Assembly (NCBI GenBank): GCA_000149265.1
Contig: CH003267.1
Coordinates: 770,162 to 834,161 of the forward strand
Direction of reading: 5' to 3'
Source: Ciona savignyi
Taxonomy: Eukaryota > Chordata > Ascidiacea > Phlebobranchia > Cionidae
Length of the DNA: 64,000 nucleotides
The notes under the pieces are model-generated. The model did not search any database and was not told where the DNA came from. It saw only the letters and a program-made list of their open reading frames with translations. Positions 19,418 through 34,400 of the stretch are shown in pieces. The position numbers and the translations under genes were made by a program. Position 1 is the stretch's first letter, and each line of letters opens with the position of its first letter.

Positions 19418-22400
19418 GTAAGAATTGCAACTTGTTAATAGTGTTTGGCATATCGCTTAAAAACTGGTTTTCTGGGCGTGAACACTTTTTGACGAATCCA
19501 ACGTCGCTGTACTTCTTGTTGCGGCGATCTATAAAGTCGTCGTCAAATATTATTTACGACCGACATGTGCGTAGTGCGTGGTGCGATTTCACGTATGCCA
19601 TATAAAACTTATCGTTCAGATCTCGCCCGTCCCCCGAAGCAAGATGCTTCTTATCGCGGCATCTATACCGTTCTGCTCGCCTCTTTGTTAATTGTTGTAA
19701 AGTTTCGCCGGGGACGTCTGTAGCTTATTTTATTGGTTTGTTCCGGCAACAAGTTGTTCCTGTAAGCAATCGCGCACGCAGTTCATTACTCTAATCCGCG
19801 TTTCTAATCCATAAGTCGCTCGTGGTATGCCTAATTAACGCATTTGGTTATTCCAAAGTTCAATACGGTTCTCTATACCCGTCTCTCCGGTGTACGCAGT
19901 TGTCCGATGTCTCTTTGTACATAATTGTGCTGTATGTAAAATCGATGCTAATCGAATAGTTATGTACCAGATTTTATTGGTGTACTACAAAGCATGGTTG
20001 GCCACATCAAAGTTCCTGGAGTGTGCGTGCAAAGATCGGCAGCTTGATAAAGTGGTTGCCCTTCTTTCTAGCTGGCCAGTGTGTTGGGGTGCCAAACAGA
20101 AATGATTCTTTCAACCTCAAAAAGATCATTATCACGGAGTTAGTTTATTGATTTGGAGAGTAACACTCAGCTGCAAAACTCGATTGCCGACACGTGAAAA
20201 TGACCAATCACTCCGTTGGCAACAAACCGATACTTTCCATTCAACTCGTATTATCCACGCTTACTTCTATTAAAGGCTTATCCATATATCTATTGACCAT
20301 GCGTTTTGAGGGTGGGATTTTAATTCACAATTAAAATTAAATTGGCCGCAACTTAAAATAGACTTTAAAGGTCAGAAGGCGGTCAGAGCGATGATAGAGA
20401 GTATTAATCCAATGCACATCAGTAATAGTGTTAAAACCACGATTCTGACTCAGCGTGTATCATCCCTCCCGGGACATAGGAACAATGATGACCACTCAGC
20501 CGGAAACAGGCGCTGATCGTCCTATGCTGCATCCCGACTTAACCTAATTTGTAACCAAGAGTTCGGCATCTTTGATTATTTTGATCTCCCACCAGCCGGG
20601 ATAGCTTTGAGTCAGTTCCGTTTCTTTTATGTGCGTTAGATTGTCATCGCATCCGAATTCGTTGTTTTATTTTAAATGAACTAAATTCGCCCTGCGTTTT
20701 TAAACGTCTCCTTTACGCATCATCATGTATTCACTAGCGGGTAACTTGTCGGAGTTAATTGTCAGGCTTTGCGTAAAAGTGTAGGAGACTGAGTTTCGGC
20801 GAGACGCAAAGCAAAGTTTATTGCCCAATAAACTTTCTTTCCAGTTCATACGAACTTTGCTGTCTGGCTGTCCGTTGTGATTGAACTGCCCTATTCACAC
20901 ACAAGCAGACGTCCCGACGCCTCAAACACATATTGTCAACTTTGGAAACAAACGCTAAAAGCACGCATTTCTTGTTATAAACTTTACAATCGAGCCAAGT
21001 TTACAATAGCCCACACAATTGTATTTAAATAAACATTACCGCCACCTCCCATAATATACTTTGGTAAATGACTATAAAATTAGTAATAGCATTTAACGTT
21101 TGTTGTTCTAACCATAATTTAACAGCAGCCCGACCGGTGTGTTTGTTAAAGCATTAAGTAGCTTGTAAAACGACACATTTTGTCATTACTTATAAATCAA
21201 GCGATTTTGATGGATATATCACCGCTATTCTAATCACATTAAACCTTTGAAGCAGGCGGCCACCGGCTTCCTTTCCGGGCAAAAGTCACAGCTATGCAAA
21301 CAAGGCTAAGTTAAAGTGCGACATCAAAAACAAAATTTGTAAAAACCTTTGCATAATTTGCGTTATGTTCGTTTGCCTTGCCTTGTATGACAAACAAGGT
21401 TGGTGACGGCGGTTAGAAAACCTCGCCTGTTCGTATTTGAACGTAGTAAAACGTGTGGGCCATTTCGGGCCGCCCATTACAATGATTAAATACGCAAAAC
21501 CTGAAAATACGAACGATGGTATTTGCTGTTAAAACATTTACAAAATCTGTACGCCGCCCTAGTCGTAAACCCCACAATTACTAAAAAGTTGGCTTATATC
21601 CACCAAATCTCAGCAATGGTTGGTTTCAAAACGTTTGACATAGAAAAAAGTTTCCGCAAGGGCTACGATGCGTGTTCAAGTGATCCTTGGCCAATTATTC
21701 TTCTTTTCATTGTCCGGAATTTGACCAAGAACATTTTGTTACATTTCCCGTGCTTCAAAACCAACTCCATTCTAACTGTCCACTTTTCCACGCGCTTGAG
21801 TGCATCCGGCAGTATTTTTCGGATTTGGGATACGAAAGTTCGATTTTACTCTTTACATTCCTTTTTGTCGTTTAAAGAATTCCTGCAAAATATTAGATAC
21901 CGTACCGGAATCCAGGGTCGTTCTAGGTCTGTGCTCGTGCAAACCAAAGTCATGTTGCTGCAACAACCGAAGACCGTCTGCTGAAACTCGTATCGCTATT
22001 ACCAGATACCTGATTAATAGTCTGGTCTGAGATTCTGTGTAAACATGCGAGGGGTGGTGTTGCTGCCATAAACAAACGAGAACTCCGAAACGTTATAGCT
22101 TCCAGAAACGACACAACGCCTGGTGATTAATTGGGGGATAATGAAACGATTCGCATTACGGCTGCATGATACAGGCAGCTATCGGAGCGTTAGAACTAGA
22201 AAACGGAGCAAGCGGTGCGTTTGATGATGATTTATAATTTGCCCTGACATCCCGTCTACACATCATGTTAGGCGGAATCGAAAGAACAAATGTCAAACAT
22301 TTTCAGTATAGCTCTTTTTAAATTAGATTAGGTGTCGATTTTAAATTATAGAGTGATGTCGGATATGTGCATTTGTAATTTATATAAATTATATTTATTG

Positions 22401-25400
22401 ACCAGTAGATCCAATGCTTTTAAGCCCTTTAACACGGAAATAGATAGGTCAAATAAAGCTTGAAAGAGAAGTGCCGCTGTACCGATCATCAGAAACACGG
22501 TTGTGAAGTCGCCAGCCAACTGAACAGCTTTGATCCGATGACAAAACAGCGATATAAGCCTAATGAGATGTTATCTGATCTTTCTAAGGAGGTGTGATGC
22601 TTAAAACATCTCTCTGCGAAGCATGTTGTTTTCCGCGGCACCCATCATATCTGATTGAAGGAAACGTCTCTCATCTCCACATCTCCCTATGTTATTCTCA
22701 ATTCACCTCAGGTTTTCCGCTCTCTCGTCAATCGAATGGATTTATTTGGAATTGTTTGTCGGGAAGGTACAAACTTAAGCTGGGTGCGTTTAAAGTTTGA
22801 TATGATCTAAGGAAATACCATTTGCAGTATATGGCATTTCCACTAAAACAAGCGCTTCAAAACATGTTTTTCTAGCCGGTTCTGTCACGAACTTTTGTTG
22901 TAAAATGGCTATTTATTTGCTATTTGTACGTCATTGTTGTTTACTACAATTGTTTTTCTATATAATATGCCCGTTATAGGCTATATATAAACTTCAGAAA
23001 AATAAAAGGCAACCGATTTTTAGACTTCCAAAACTTAAGGTCTTGTTCATTGTCATTTTATAATATTTATTTCCAAATTCATGTGATCTTTGAATGCTTG
23101 TAAGCGTATAAAGCACAAGAGCTGATTATACTAGAGTTTGAAAATTCTGGGCTGCGAATTAGGTTCATTTAATTGTGTGCGCTCCTTGAAAGTGCAAGAG
23201 TAGCACTTACGTGGGTATCGAGATCGATGGCGAATCAAACGAAACTCTTGACAGAAGGTCCGAGTTGTGCTTCTAAGATTGAAATGTTTGCGCAGATCTC
23301 TCCAAGTTGCCGGCGCGCGCACAAACAATTGAGATATAGACCTAACCAACTTAATAATCGGCAGGGAGCATTTCAAATTTGCGAATCATGACATCTCTCG
23401 ATTTCCTTTCGGACGTCGCTGGCGGCCAAGAGTCAATATTATCAAACACGCCTTATTAGTCCTTGGACTGGGTCGTTCAACCCTAGCCGTTCTTACATAA
23501 TTTATTCGCTCCACAAAATAGAGAAAGCGCTTAAATAGTGAACGGCCCGAGTTGAGTTATTTACGCTCAGCAAAGTGTTGACTTAGAACACAGTTCTGTG
23601 GACTTGTTTCCACAAATCTCTCATTGAGGATCATTGTAACTGAAAATCCTCCTTTCTTGCGTGAAATGTTGCATAATATTTACTCAATCCAGATCGCCGC
23701 AGATTCCACTGCCTTTCTACTCGACTTTCTATCGCGAATTTGCGGTTTCTGTTTCGTGCATTTTATTTGTGGAATCGGGTCTTCGCGTGAGAGGCAGTAT
23801 GTGCTAGCTGGGTTCGTTGTTTTATGGTCGACAATTACAAACAAGCTGTGCTGGTTTTATGCCGGCTGTGTGTTTTCGGCAATATCCACCAGCAATTGAT
23901 TCTATCCTTTGTCTAATTCCATTAGCTTCTACTCGGCACTTGTCCTCAGACACTGGCGCCTCTAAAACGACAGTTTCTTTCACTTTGCGGTTTTATAACC
24001 GCTTGGTGTCAGGCTGGCGTGGTATGTCGCTGTAATAAATGTTGTTGTAAAGTTTTTAATACGGTCGCGTGGCCGCATATAGCTAACGCAACCAATACAC
24101 ACATCAATTCCATACACGAGCGATTATAGTAAAGAGCCCGTCAGCAGTTGGAAACGTAATTAGGTAAAAAAAACTGTTGTAAAAACAATGTCTTTGTGGA
24201 TTTCAAACTCAGCCCAAAGAAAACAATTTGTAAAGTTTCCAGAGTGTTTGCGCGGCCGAGCAGATAACGCCAGCGACGGATTTAGTGAGAAATCCAGAGG
24301 TTTTGGGTTCACATCTAGCCTACTAAAAAATATAACATGTAAAAGCTTGTCGTCTTATATATTACTCCTTAGCCCGAACTAAGGGGTTATTTTTGGATTC
24401 TGATAATCATTTGAAAGCGCCTTGCATTGAACACGGTTAAGCCATTAAATATATACGGGACCAATGGTTACATCATCTAAACCCGACTTTACCATTATCG
24501 GATCAGCGTGGATTTTATAAATTCCAAATATCTGACTGACCGACGTCAACTTGATGGATATTCGTTCTCTGCACACACACCAATGTTTATCGGGATTCAC
24601 TGTGAATTGTTGACATTTTTATACAAACTTTGCATTGTCGAACTGCGCCAGCTGCATTTATTTTACGATACAGTTTAATCGCAATTGCACGGTACTGTAT
24701 AAATACAACACGTCAGCATACACCGTGCATATGTAGGCTATCTCCTAAACCCACATTTTGATGTCCGATTGACCAGGTGGACTGTGCTGCTCAATTTTAT
24801 CACTTTGCCATCAAAGCTACCCGGACGATAAATACCAACCATCTGTGTAATGAGCCCATATTTGCTTATCCAGGCATAATTTATTACAACGATGTACTGG
24901 AATTCGTAGGCTACTATTTCATTCCGTGGTAATCGTATGTGTTTTAGTTTATAGAACATAAATGTGGATGACAAGTGTGACATCTCACAAGGTCGTCTTT
25001 GTCTCGAAAAGTAATTAACCATTTGTTCCCAGGCATGCCTATTCAAAATTCCCAACCATTATTAACTTTTCGCTCGGGGAAAATGTACTTTAGGCAGAAC
25101 GCGGTTTGTTGTATTAATTTGTAATTAAAATTGTAAATTTTGCTTCAATATGCTCCTGACAAGGTGAATTTGTATGCGGCCTGTCAGAATTATAAATATT
25201 TAGCCTGCTATAAACTGCCTGACTTGTTTACTCTTTAACATAATTGGTGCGGATTTATTGCTCCGTTCTCACTTTACCCCGGTATATTTTATACGCCTGA
25301 CAACCTACCGCAATCTTGTGAAGGTGTCGTGTACAAGTATTGCTACATGGTAACTGGTTTTTGTGGCTGACATCAAAAATAGAATCAACCTTTGGGTTCG

Positions 25401-28400
25401 TTTCTCAAAGCTTTATTTCAACAAGCATAGTGCCGTTGATATGTGTGGGAAAAACATAACCACTCGATTCCACGATTCCTATGTACATTATCTTCATTCG
25501 AATCTCAATTTATGGATATCAAAGCAATCTCGCGAAGATTGTCTGTGAAAGTATATATTACAGCGGAGCCGTTGTTTCATGTGTCCCCTTGTGTTAAGCT
25601 CGTGTTCATTGCACCAAATCGGCGGGCAAGTGCGTCATGAACTGTGTACGGTGTCTTGAACGTGGTTCTCGCTGTGTTGACCTGTAAGAAATACGATATG
25701 CGTAAAAGATACTTTTGCTAAAGCTCGTTGTTACAAAGCAGATCAGCTTCAGTCGGGCCCGAACTACGCTTCGTTCCGCTTACTATATGTCGCAATCGAA
25801 ATTTTCCGGATAAAGACACCGTTTACTTTATCTCACATTCATGAAAAATAGCAACTCGAGTTTCAAGCTCGTTCCTCATCGTCAGTGAGTACGTGGTGGT
25901 AGGGAAAACACAGCAGGATTTCGCTATGGCCTAGATAACACGGGGCCACATCAAAACTGTTTACGTTATGCTTGTTAAGCGCACCTCATCATAGCTTTGC
26001 AGTTGCGTCCAAGGTAAACAGTCCCCCCTTTCCCCGCATTTTTTGTGCTGGGCCAGTTTAATTTACCTCGTCATCGCCGTGCGGTCGGTGGACAGTCCCC
26101 TTGCTCAATCCACTCAATCAATAGGAGGGAGGGTCGCACACGCGCTGTCTTCAAGTAGCGAATCGGTACAACTGCGTGTGATCAGAGACCAGTGTTAGGA
26201 AACTGTGATCAAACAATGCGACCTGTGTGGCTGTATCAGCACGCGCGAAAGCAAATCGCACAGCATGTGACGTTCCGTCATCCGCGCTTGCAGCTCGACG
26301 CCAGTTTCTTCCTGGTCGCGTCGGGTACGATGGTTCTCCGTCGACACGTACCCATACACACAGCCGCTTTCATCTTGGTCTCTACTGCGAGTACTTTCCA
26401 TACCACCATGAGACCAAACAGTGTATATCGTCCCGGAAACCAAACACACGTTGGCAATGCTCTTACAGCGCAGGTGAAGCGAGTCTTCCGCATAGTTGAT
26501 TTATGATACCAATATTGGATGGTTTATACGATAAATATACACTCAGGCGCTTGTCTAGGCGACAGATTTACAAACAATGGGCTGAGGTTGAGCGCACGCA
26601 ACCAAGAAAACCTGTATGAAGTATCCGGTTAGCTTGTGGTGCTTACAAAAACTTCTCATTTCCTATTGAACTCTATAATTAATTACACTTTGTTTTAAGT
26701 TTTGCCAACTTATCCCGCTCAAAGCAATGTTTTTTCATGAAGTTTCATTCCAAATAGAAGTTATTGCACTGCACATAACTTTATGCTTGGAACCAAAGAA
26801 GATATGAACTGTTTTTAAGTCACTTTCCAATGATTACTTTAATAGAAGTATGCTCTATGTTTGTTGAAAAGAAATATGTTTTAAGCGTTACACCTTGCTC
26901 TTGAAGTCTAATATAATTTCATGTTTTCTTCGCTAAATTTATCTCGAAAACTTTTAAATCCAAAGTGGCTTGCCGCCTACAAGTTCTTGGAATGTGTCGC
27001 AGTGTCGAGAAAGGCAGTCTGATATAAGGATTAGCGGTAAAGTAATTGAGCTTCCAGACACCGCATCTAACACAGGTCCAGCGACTGTTGTTGGAAAAGG
27101 CTATTTTTGAACTGATAGCAGATTTAAGATATTTTATGATCAAGCAGATCTTTATAAACACTACACTCAAAACAAATTTGTGGTCAAATAGGAGATGAAG
27201 TGTTTTAACTAGAAATTTGCTTAAATTGTGAGATTCAAGTTTGCTGAATGGAATTTACATTGTCATCATGTTTTAATCCATGTATATTTGATATTTATTG
27301 TCTGAACTATTGTGCTCTGTATAAACTTGCTCCAAAGCATAGACACAAAAATTCAGTGACAAAAGAGAAAAAACATACATTGCCACAAAATTAAAGGGTC
27401 CTATAGACCGGGAAAAGTCACACTTATATTTTGCGGGTTATTTGCGCAATAAAAGTCGTCATTAAATTTCAATTTTATTCTGACACACAAGTAAATAACA
27501 TAGTTTTCGGCAGTCACCTGACTTTGCATGCGACTACAAAAATAGCGAAAATGGCACTTAATTGACGCCTCTTAGTCACGTAATTGGAAATTTCTAAAAA
27601 ACTGGCCTCATTTGAGCTTATTTCGCATCCAATTTGTCCGATTGAGAACTTCTCATGCCAAGAAAAACAAGACGCGTGATTCCGTTTTGCGGATAAGATA
27701 GCGGAACCTAATATGCCTTGAATAACGGCGTTAAAATAATGAATACACATCTTCTTGGTAATTTATCAGACGTCATACTTTAAAGTGGAAGCCGCTGGTT
27801 GATCAAACTGTGGCATCAAGATCACAATTAAGTGAACCTGGTCAAGTGATGTCGACCACTGCTTGGTATCTCGCGCCAATCAAGAGCTGGTTCCCACAGC
27901 TCCGTGGCTAACCTGTGCCGCCGGCGAGTTAATATTGAACCCAAAGGTACAAATTATGACTGATGGAATGAACCAATTATGGTCCCCGTTGCGGTGTATG
28001 GGAACAAAAATGTCGCTAATTAACTTCGACCCGGGAAGCGGCAACTTCGATTAAAATTCTTAAGAATCTCCAACCGCGACCGTTTGGAGTTTTAACTTTC
28101 TAAAGTAACTGGTATAGTGGGGAAAATAAACACTTTGTCATGATACAAGTCGTGATTTTCGCTTAGATTTCCGTTTAATAGGACCCTTAACAAAAGAGCC
28201 ACGAATCAGATAAAGCAAAAATCCGATTTGTACACTTCCGCAGGCAAGCTGTGTACACATGTCCATAAATGCAATCTACGCCTTCAATACATTACTACAG
28301 CCGGAAAAACAGAAACGGCGGTTTTTAAGGCTGTCTAATTCCGACTTAACCTGTCACGGTGTATGATGCGATAGCGTCGTAGTACCGGAAGGCTCAAAGG

Positions 28401-31400
28401 CATCGCGTGTCCCTCTTTGTTTACATCGCTCAATTGGCCGCGACGCGGGGCCCCCATGGTTTCTGCAAAAACAACAATTTGCGAAATGTGTGGATACTCG
28501 CGTCGTTTCTCAATGGAATTAAAGCTTTCAAAAGCTTCGTTAGGGGGCAGTTTACAGCTTTTGTAGCTTACGGTGATTCATATATCCACCCGCCCAATAA
28601 CTTGGATAACAAAAGTTACCGGATATTATATTGCTGTTTATATAAGGATCCCTTCTCCTAATAATCTGGCGCCAATACGAATAATACTCAAACCAGTCGC
28701 ATCTGCAACCATTATGGATAGGTTTAGAGCTAATAGGTCGACATCTGTAAAAGCTTTTCCGCTAAAATTACATTTCTTGCTTTTTTCGAGCCCACTTTGA
28801 CTTACCTGTCAGTCACTCAACTCTCTGTGGTGTGTAACACCCGAGTCAGTGTCATTGGTACAACAAGGGGCTACGGGTCGTATCAATCTCGTCTCAAATT
28901 CTCTCTCGTCGTGGGGTCGCGGTCTGCCGCTAATCTCAAGTGCTCGGAACATCGCGAATTTGTGAGCTTAGTGTGCCATATTTAGCCTCTTCGCTGCCAA
29001 TTCGAAACAACTATTCGACGCGACAAGGTTGATATTACTTTATTATTAGGATCCAATTTCCAAAGCATCCCTTACGACTCCAGTTGTTTTGTTACTATAC
29101 TACAGAATTGTTTATTATATTACCATAAGTTTAAATGAGAAATGTTAATCGCGGTTTTTATGGTAATTATACTTTCATCTGTGTGTTGTTATTGCCTGCA
29201 AATTTTGCCGCAAAACGTTGTCATAAATCTTGAAATGAGCATCGGCGATGATTCACCAAACCACTAATAGCGGTTATGTGAGCTTGGGTGTTGAATAACT
29301 TGTAAACAGAACCGTGTAGGATTCCTGTTCTTTCAATTTTATCAAATATGTATATCTCCCTGTTGTGAGTTCACAACGAGCCCTTTCTGACGTAGTCACA
29401 CGTCAAGGGACGTTGTTCAAAGCTCCCCTGCTGCGCAAAGTCGAGCGCTTAGTGTGCTTCCAGCATTACCGGCTCATTTTAAGTCGTATACTTGTTTTAC
29501 GACATTGTTTGGTTTGCGCATGTTGCCTTTCAAAGTTATCAAACAGCGTGAGTAATCGGTCAAATCAGTGCGGATTTTACAACATACGTCGGCTTCTCCA
29601 TATGTTATTGTGTGGTTTGTTTTTTCCCGGAAACTCATTTATCTCAAAACTTGTTTTTGCTATTTGCTTAAAGCGATAAATTATTTGTTTTGGACTGAAG
29701 ACATATCATATAAAACTGATTGGGAGTCGACTAATTAAGCACCGGTATCACGTACAATATTACCCGTCGAAAAACGCCGTTTGTCGTAAGCAAATAGAGA
29801 CTTGGTTTTGTATCGTTTCTTTGTATTTGGTGGTTTCGAACCCAAATCAACCCAGACAAATCTCGCGGCGCTAATTGTTGAGTCGCCTTTTGTTGAATGG
29901 AAGGCGCGAGTTCCAAGATTTGAGCGGAAACCTCGTAACACGGAACACGCGCTTCTAATTATCGCTGCTGCGAGAGGAGAAGTGTAGTCGTCTGCGACCT
30001 TCAACTTCTCAACCTCGAAGCAGGTCTAATTGCTGGCTTCCTGCTTGGCTGACAAGCTCTGATTATTTCGTCCGTGGCTCCGCGAACGGGTACTGGACGT
30101 GAGAACCCAAGGGCTTGAGGTAAACGCTGAGATCTCATATCTCATTCAGTGAACACCGATGATTAGTTAAGGCTTCGGGAATCTATAATCGCTTAATAAG
30201 CAAGGGATTTTCCTCTGAAATTTTAATTTGCGATTAAGCTAAACCAATATATACAATCGTTCCCACTGTTTATCACCTCATTTCCAGATCAGGGCGCCAC
30301 TGTGATAAGCTTATTGTATCCCCGGGTAGTTATTACCGTAGAACACCGTGTTGTAATTGCCAGTTTTCAGATTGAATATGGCTTAGGACAACGGGATAGA
30401 GTTCGCTGGCACTTTGTATGGAATTTTAGCGATCAATTAAGTCGGAACCCCGTATAATTGTCGTGGTTAGATTACAATAAACTTGACTTTAAGCTATGCC
30501 CGGTATTGCTATTTTGCGCCGAGAATAACAAATTACCGCCGTCCGGACCTCTTGCTGTGTGATGAAACAATTACAATCGCGCGTGCATATTTGAACATGC
30601 GGACCGCGAAATTGTGAAGATATCTTAGTCACGCGACGGCTGGGGTGTGTTGTTGCCGTTTATTGCCGCTCGTCCACTCAACGCCAATCGTAAACTGTCC
30701 ACAGGAAACCGTGTTCTCCACTCAAACTCTAGGGTAAGGGTAGTATCCATAACCCGGTGTTAACCTGTCAATAATTACTATATTAGCGGGGAATAGTACC
30801 GGTTTATTAACTCAGCTTTGTAAACACTTACCGCGTATGTGCTGGTGATATGGCAGAGCGGTGACCGAGGGCGTATCGTCGTGTGTAGCTTGCAGATTCC
30901 AGCCTACCTTTGGACTGGGCTTGGTTCCCGCAGATGACGATTGACCTCACGCATTCTTCACGATTTGTTAGCCTGCCCGGCGCGAACAATATTTATCCGA
31001 CCCCGTGCGTTGCACTCTGCGAATATGATCGAAACTCTATGAATCCCACCGCTATATCGGGCGGCCGAGCCGTATCAAATGGTTCTGGTTAAACTTATCC
31101 GAGTTCGCGGGAGTCCGGCCTCAGGATTGATGGATAGACCAACTGCCGAGCTGGAGATCATCTATTCACGCGATTTAATTGTGTTCATATTTAGAATTCG
31201 TACAAGTTGACTCATTGCCGATGTGCTTCTTCCCTGAACAGTGAACGCATTGTGGTAACCAAAGTCACGTGACAGTTCTACCGACACGCTCCTGTTTTAA
31301 CCAATAACATTGATCTAGATTCGTATTTTATATATTTTTGGATATAGTTATGATAGCGGCGTAATTGCCACCTTCAAAACAGCATCAACATTTTAAGACA

Positions 31401-34400
31401 CTTCAAGTTTGTTTATTTTTACCGTGGTTTGATGGTTGGAAGGCTTTTCTCAACTGTGGGAACGTTTAAACGTGTACTGTCGCACGGCTTATCGCGATTA
31501 TCGGGCTATCGATTTAGTAATGAATGGAAATCAATGTTGAATTCAGTTTAATTGGGTTCATGTTGCATGCTTGAAACTGACCGACTATTGATCGTCGCAC
31601 TCGTTCCACATTGTCTATTAAAATCTCCACCCTTATAGAGACGCGTGTGTTATGAAATGAGGCGATGTGAATTACCAGTTTGGTTGTGAACTATCGCGTG
31701 TCTTATGCGCCGTAAAATCTCCAGACTGGAGCCCTGTTTGGCTAATTTTGATGGCGGTACAAACATACCTGCCAGCCATTAGGCTTAGAATCACGGGTGG
31801 TCAGCGCAAGCCTATGAGCCGTAACTCGAACTAATGGCCCTAATTTTGAACGTTGCAGTGAACGAAAAATGAATGTTGTATATTTAGAATCCGTCTCGGA
31901 GCTGTTTCCTGGAATATGGATGTCGCACCGCACTCGAATAATTTAAAGGTTAATTTTCTCGGTTTACACGGCCGAGGTCTCGGCCGAAATTGTGCAATAT
32001 GTTTTGTATACAACACCTGTTTGCGGTTACGACCTCCGACCTTTGTCAATTATGTTTATCCAACGGTCATTTGGCAAGCCACTGAAACCACAAGGTGGAT
32101 TTCTAAGTCGCAACGGAAACGCGTCTTCTAAACAAACTAATGGACGCAACCGGGATGTATATTGTTGTTGATACAAGCGACAGGTGATATGCACTGTCTC
32201 CGCCAGCAGTGTTTATGAATTTTGAATATCATCGCACCTCCACCCTACAGGGTCGCGTTGACACTCGATTTCTTGGCAGAGTGTTTAATTTGGGATCTCG
32301 ATGTGATAAGACAATCGACGATAAGCCGCTCTCCAAAAACCCCTGTGTTGACTCGATGGAGCGAAGACGCTCTTGCAGTTCGCAGTCTCCGGTAATCTTA
32401 ACCACAGATGCCGAACTGTTTACCCAGAGTCGCCTTATAACAAGCCCTGCTTGGTACTAAGGCTCAGTTGAGTTGAAGTTCTCTCTAGAACACACTAGTG
32501 TATGGAAGACAGACTAGCTCAGGTATATTCGAAACCTTAGACGCTGAGCACACAATGATTTGTTTGTTCCCACCAACGGTTGTGTAAAGTTACAATTTCA
32601 CTGCATTGATAGATTGCCCGGTATATCGCACTTGACGCAATCACCATTAGGTGCGAGGTAGAGTATCATCCACAGGAGTGTCAGGCACGATGTTCCCTTC
32701 CTGCAAAGCGAGGAAATCGCTCGCGAGACGAATCTTCTCTCGTCGCTTTGTTTTCCTCACTCCCTGCTTTGCCTTTTTCTTCGCTCGCTCGCGGTCAATA
32801 GTTCACTGAACAAGGACGACGACTCGCCGAAACGAACGCATTATTCGACTCTTGCTGGTCGCGGGCAACAGCCGCCCGTGGACAATGCGCGCTGAGAAGA
32901 TCAGCATTATCAGAGTTAAACAAATTTGCGAGGACTATATAGTATTCGATCAAATTTGAGTTATCAGTCAGGAAAATATAAGGTAAGGCTGTATGACACG
33001 GATTTATTAATAGCGTAGTCGGGCGAGCATGCGCTCGAGAGGTAAATACGTCGTCTTCGGGCCTGCGGTAGCCTTGTGCCCGCCGCCGATCTAAGACAGC
33101 ATCGAAAGTCTATCCATCATACTTTGGTAATATATTTCACTGCGGCCCAGTCGGTCACGTATATAGTTCAGTTAGTCACGTATAATTTCTAGTTTTCCCA
33201 GGTAGAAAACTGTTAATTAAGCAAATAGCTGACCGCCGTGCTTCATTCGTGTGTCTCCGTAGTTACCACGTAGGGACGATAGTCAAAGTTTTAAGATATC
33301 CGCGCGCTGGTTGGCAAAGTGCGGTCACCGACAAGGTAATTACAGCAATAAGGGCCAGCCCTAGCGTGTTAGCCAGATCGTCAATCAACGTTAATTAGAC
33401 GTTGCATCGTCTCCCTAATTCGGTTTCCACGTTAATACCAGAGAACGCAAGGTTAAATGAATATGAACCAACGATCGGTCTGTTTTAGTCTTAGTCATTC
33501 AGTCGATAAGCAGCACTCGAGTTTAGCGAACTTGAAAGAGTGTTATTAACGTTAATGACATGATATTTCCAGTTATCCACCGGTCTTGTTTAACTTCCAG
33601 ACTGTGTACACGACATAGATTAGTTGACTTGCCCATCTGCAACGTACCCTGATCATCTTAGAGGATTTCAGCAAATAAATCGACGTATATTTGGATAACC
33701 ACGCAAGTTACCAAGTCACCGTGTTGTCGTATAGAAGATGCCGTGTTTGCCTACTCGGATTACCATACACTAACACCAAGCACCTCTCCAAGTGAAACAA
33801 ACATTTAGAGATGAATTTTAAAATACTAACCGTAAGTACAGTGTTGAAAAAACGGCGTTGTTTTTAGATCTTCGGGCGCTTTGATTTTTAAGTCTTACCG
33901 CATAGTATAATCACCTCAGTTCGACATCCAACACTCTTTTGTGGCGTGGATTTTCAAGAATGCACGTGCACGCTTGTAATGGGGGTCGATTGTCGCACAA
34001 TGCGGAGTTAGTTATGACCCTTAGAACAAAAGGACGCCAGGCAGGCAGCGATCAAAGATTTTTCCGTTTGTTTTTGCAATTAGACGCGCTCCCACCTCCG
34101 CAGTTGCACCGCTGGCCGACGGCGAGTTCCAACTGCGTTCTCATTAGCGCTCATTGTATACATCCCCCATTGTAAGACCGACCGCTTTTCGGTCTCATTC
34201 GGTAAGTTGCTGCAGATGTAAACACACCCGACGCATTTCAATACCCGAGACCCCTTAGAAAATGTAAACACAACCGGTGTCATCCGCGGGTCAAGAATCG
34301 ACTTGATATCGCACCCGTCTCCACTTCCAAGACTCTGGTCCTTTGTGTTGGATAAGGATTTACCTTGACGAGACTGAATTGTTCCCATTTACGTTTTCAG

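Noticed and set aside
21523-21984. 153-codon open frame on the + strand in PDZRN intron 1
   Set aside because: No recognisable domain or family resemblance, no splice signals around it, and open frames of this size are expected by chance in an 18-kb intron.
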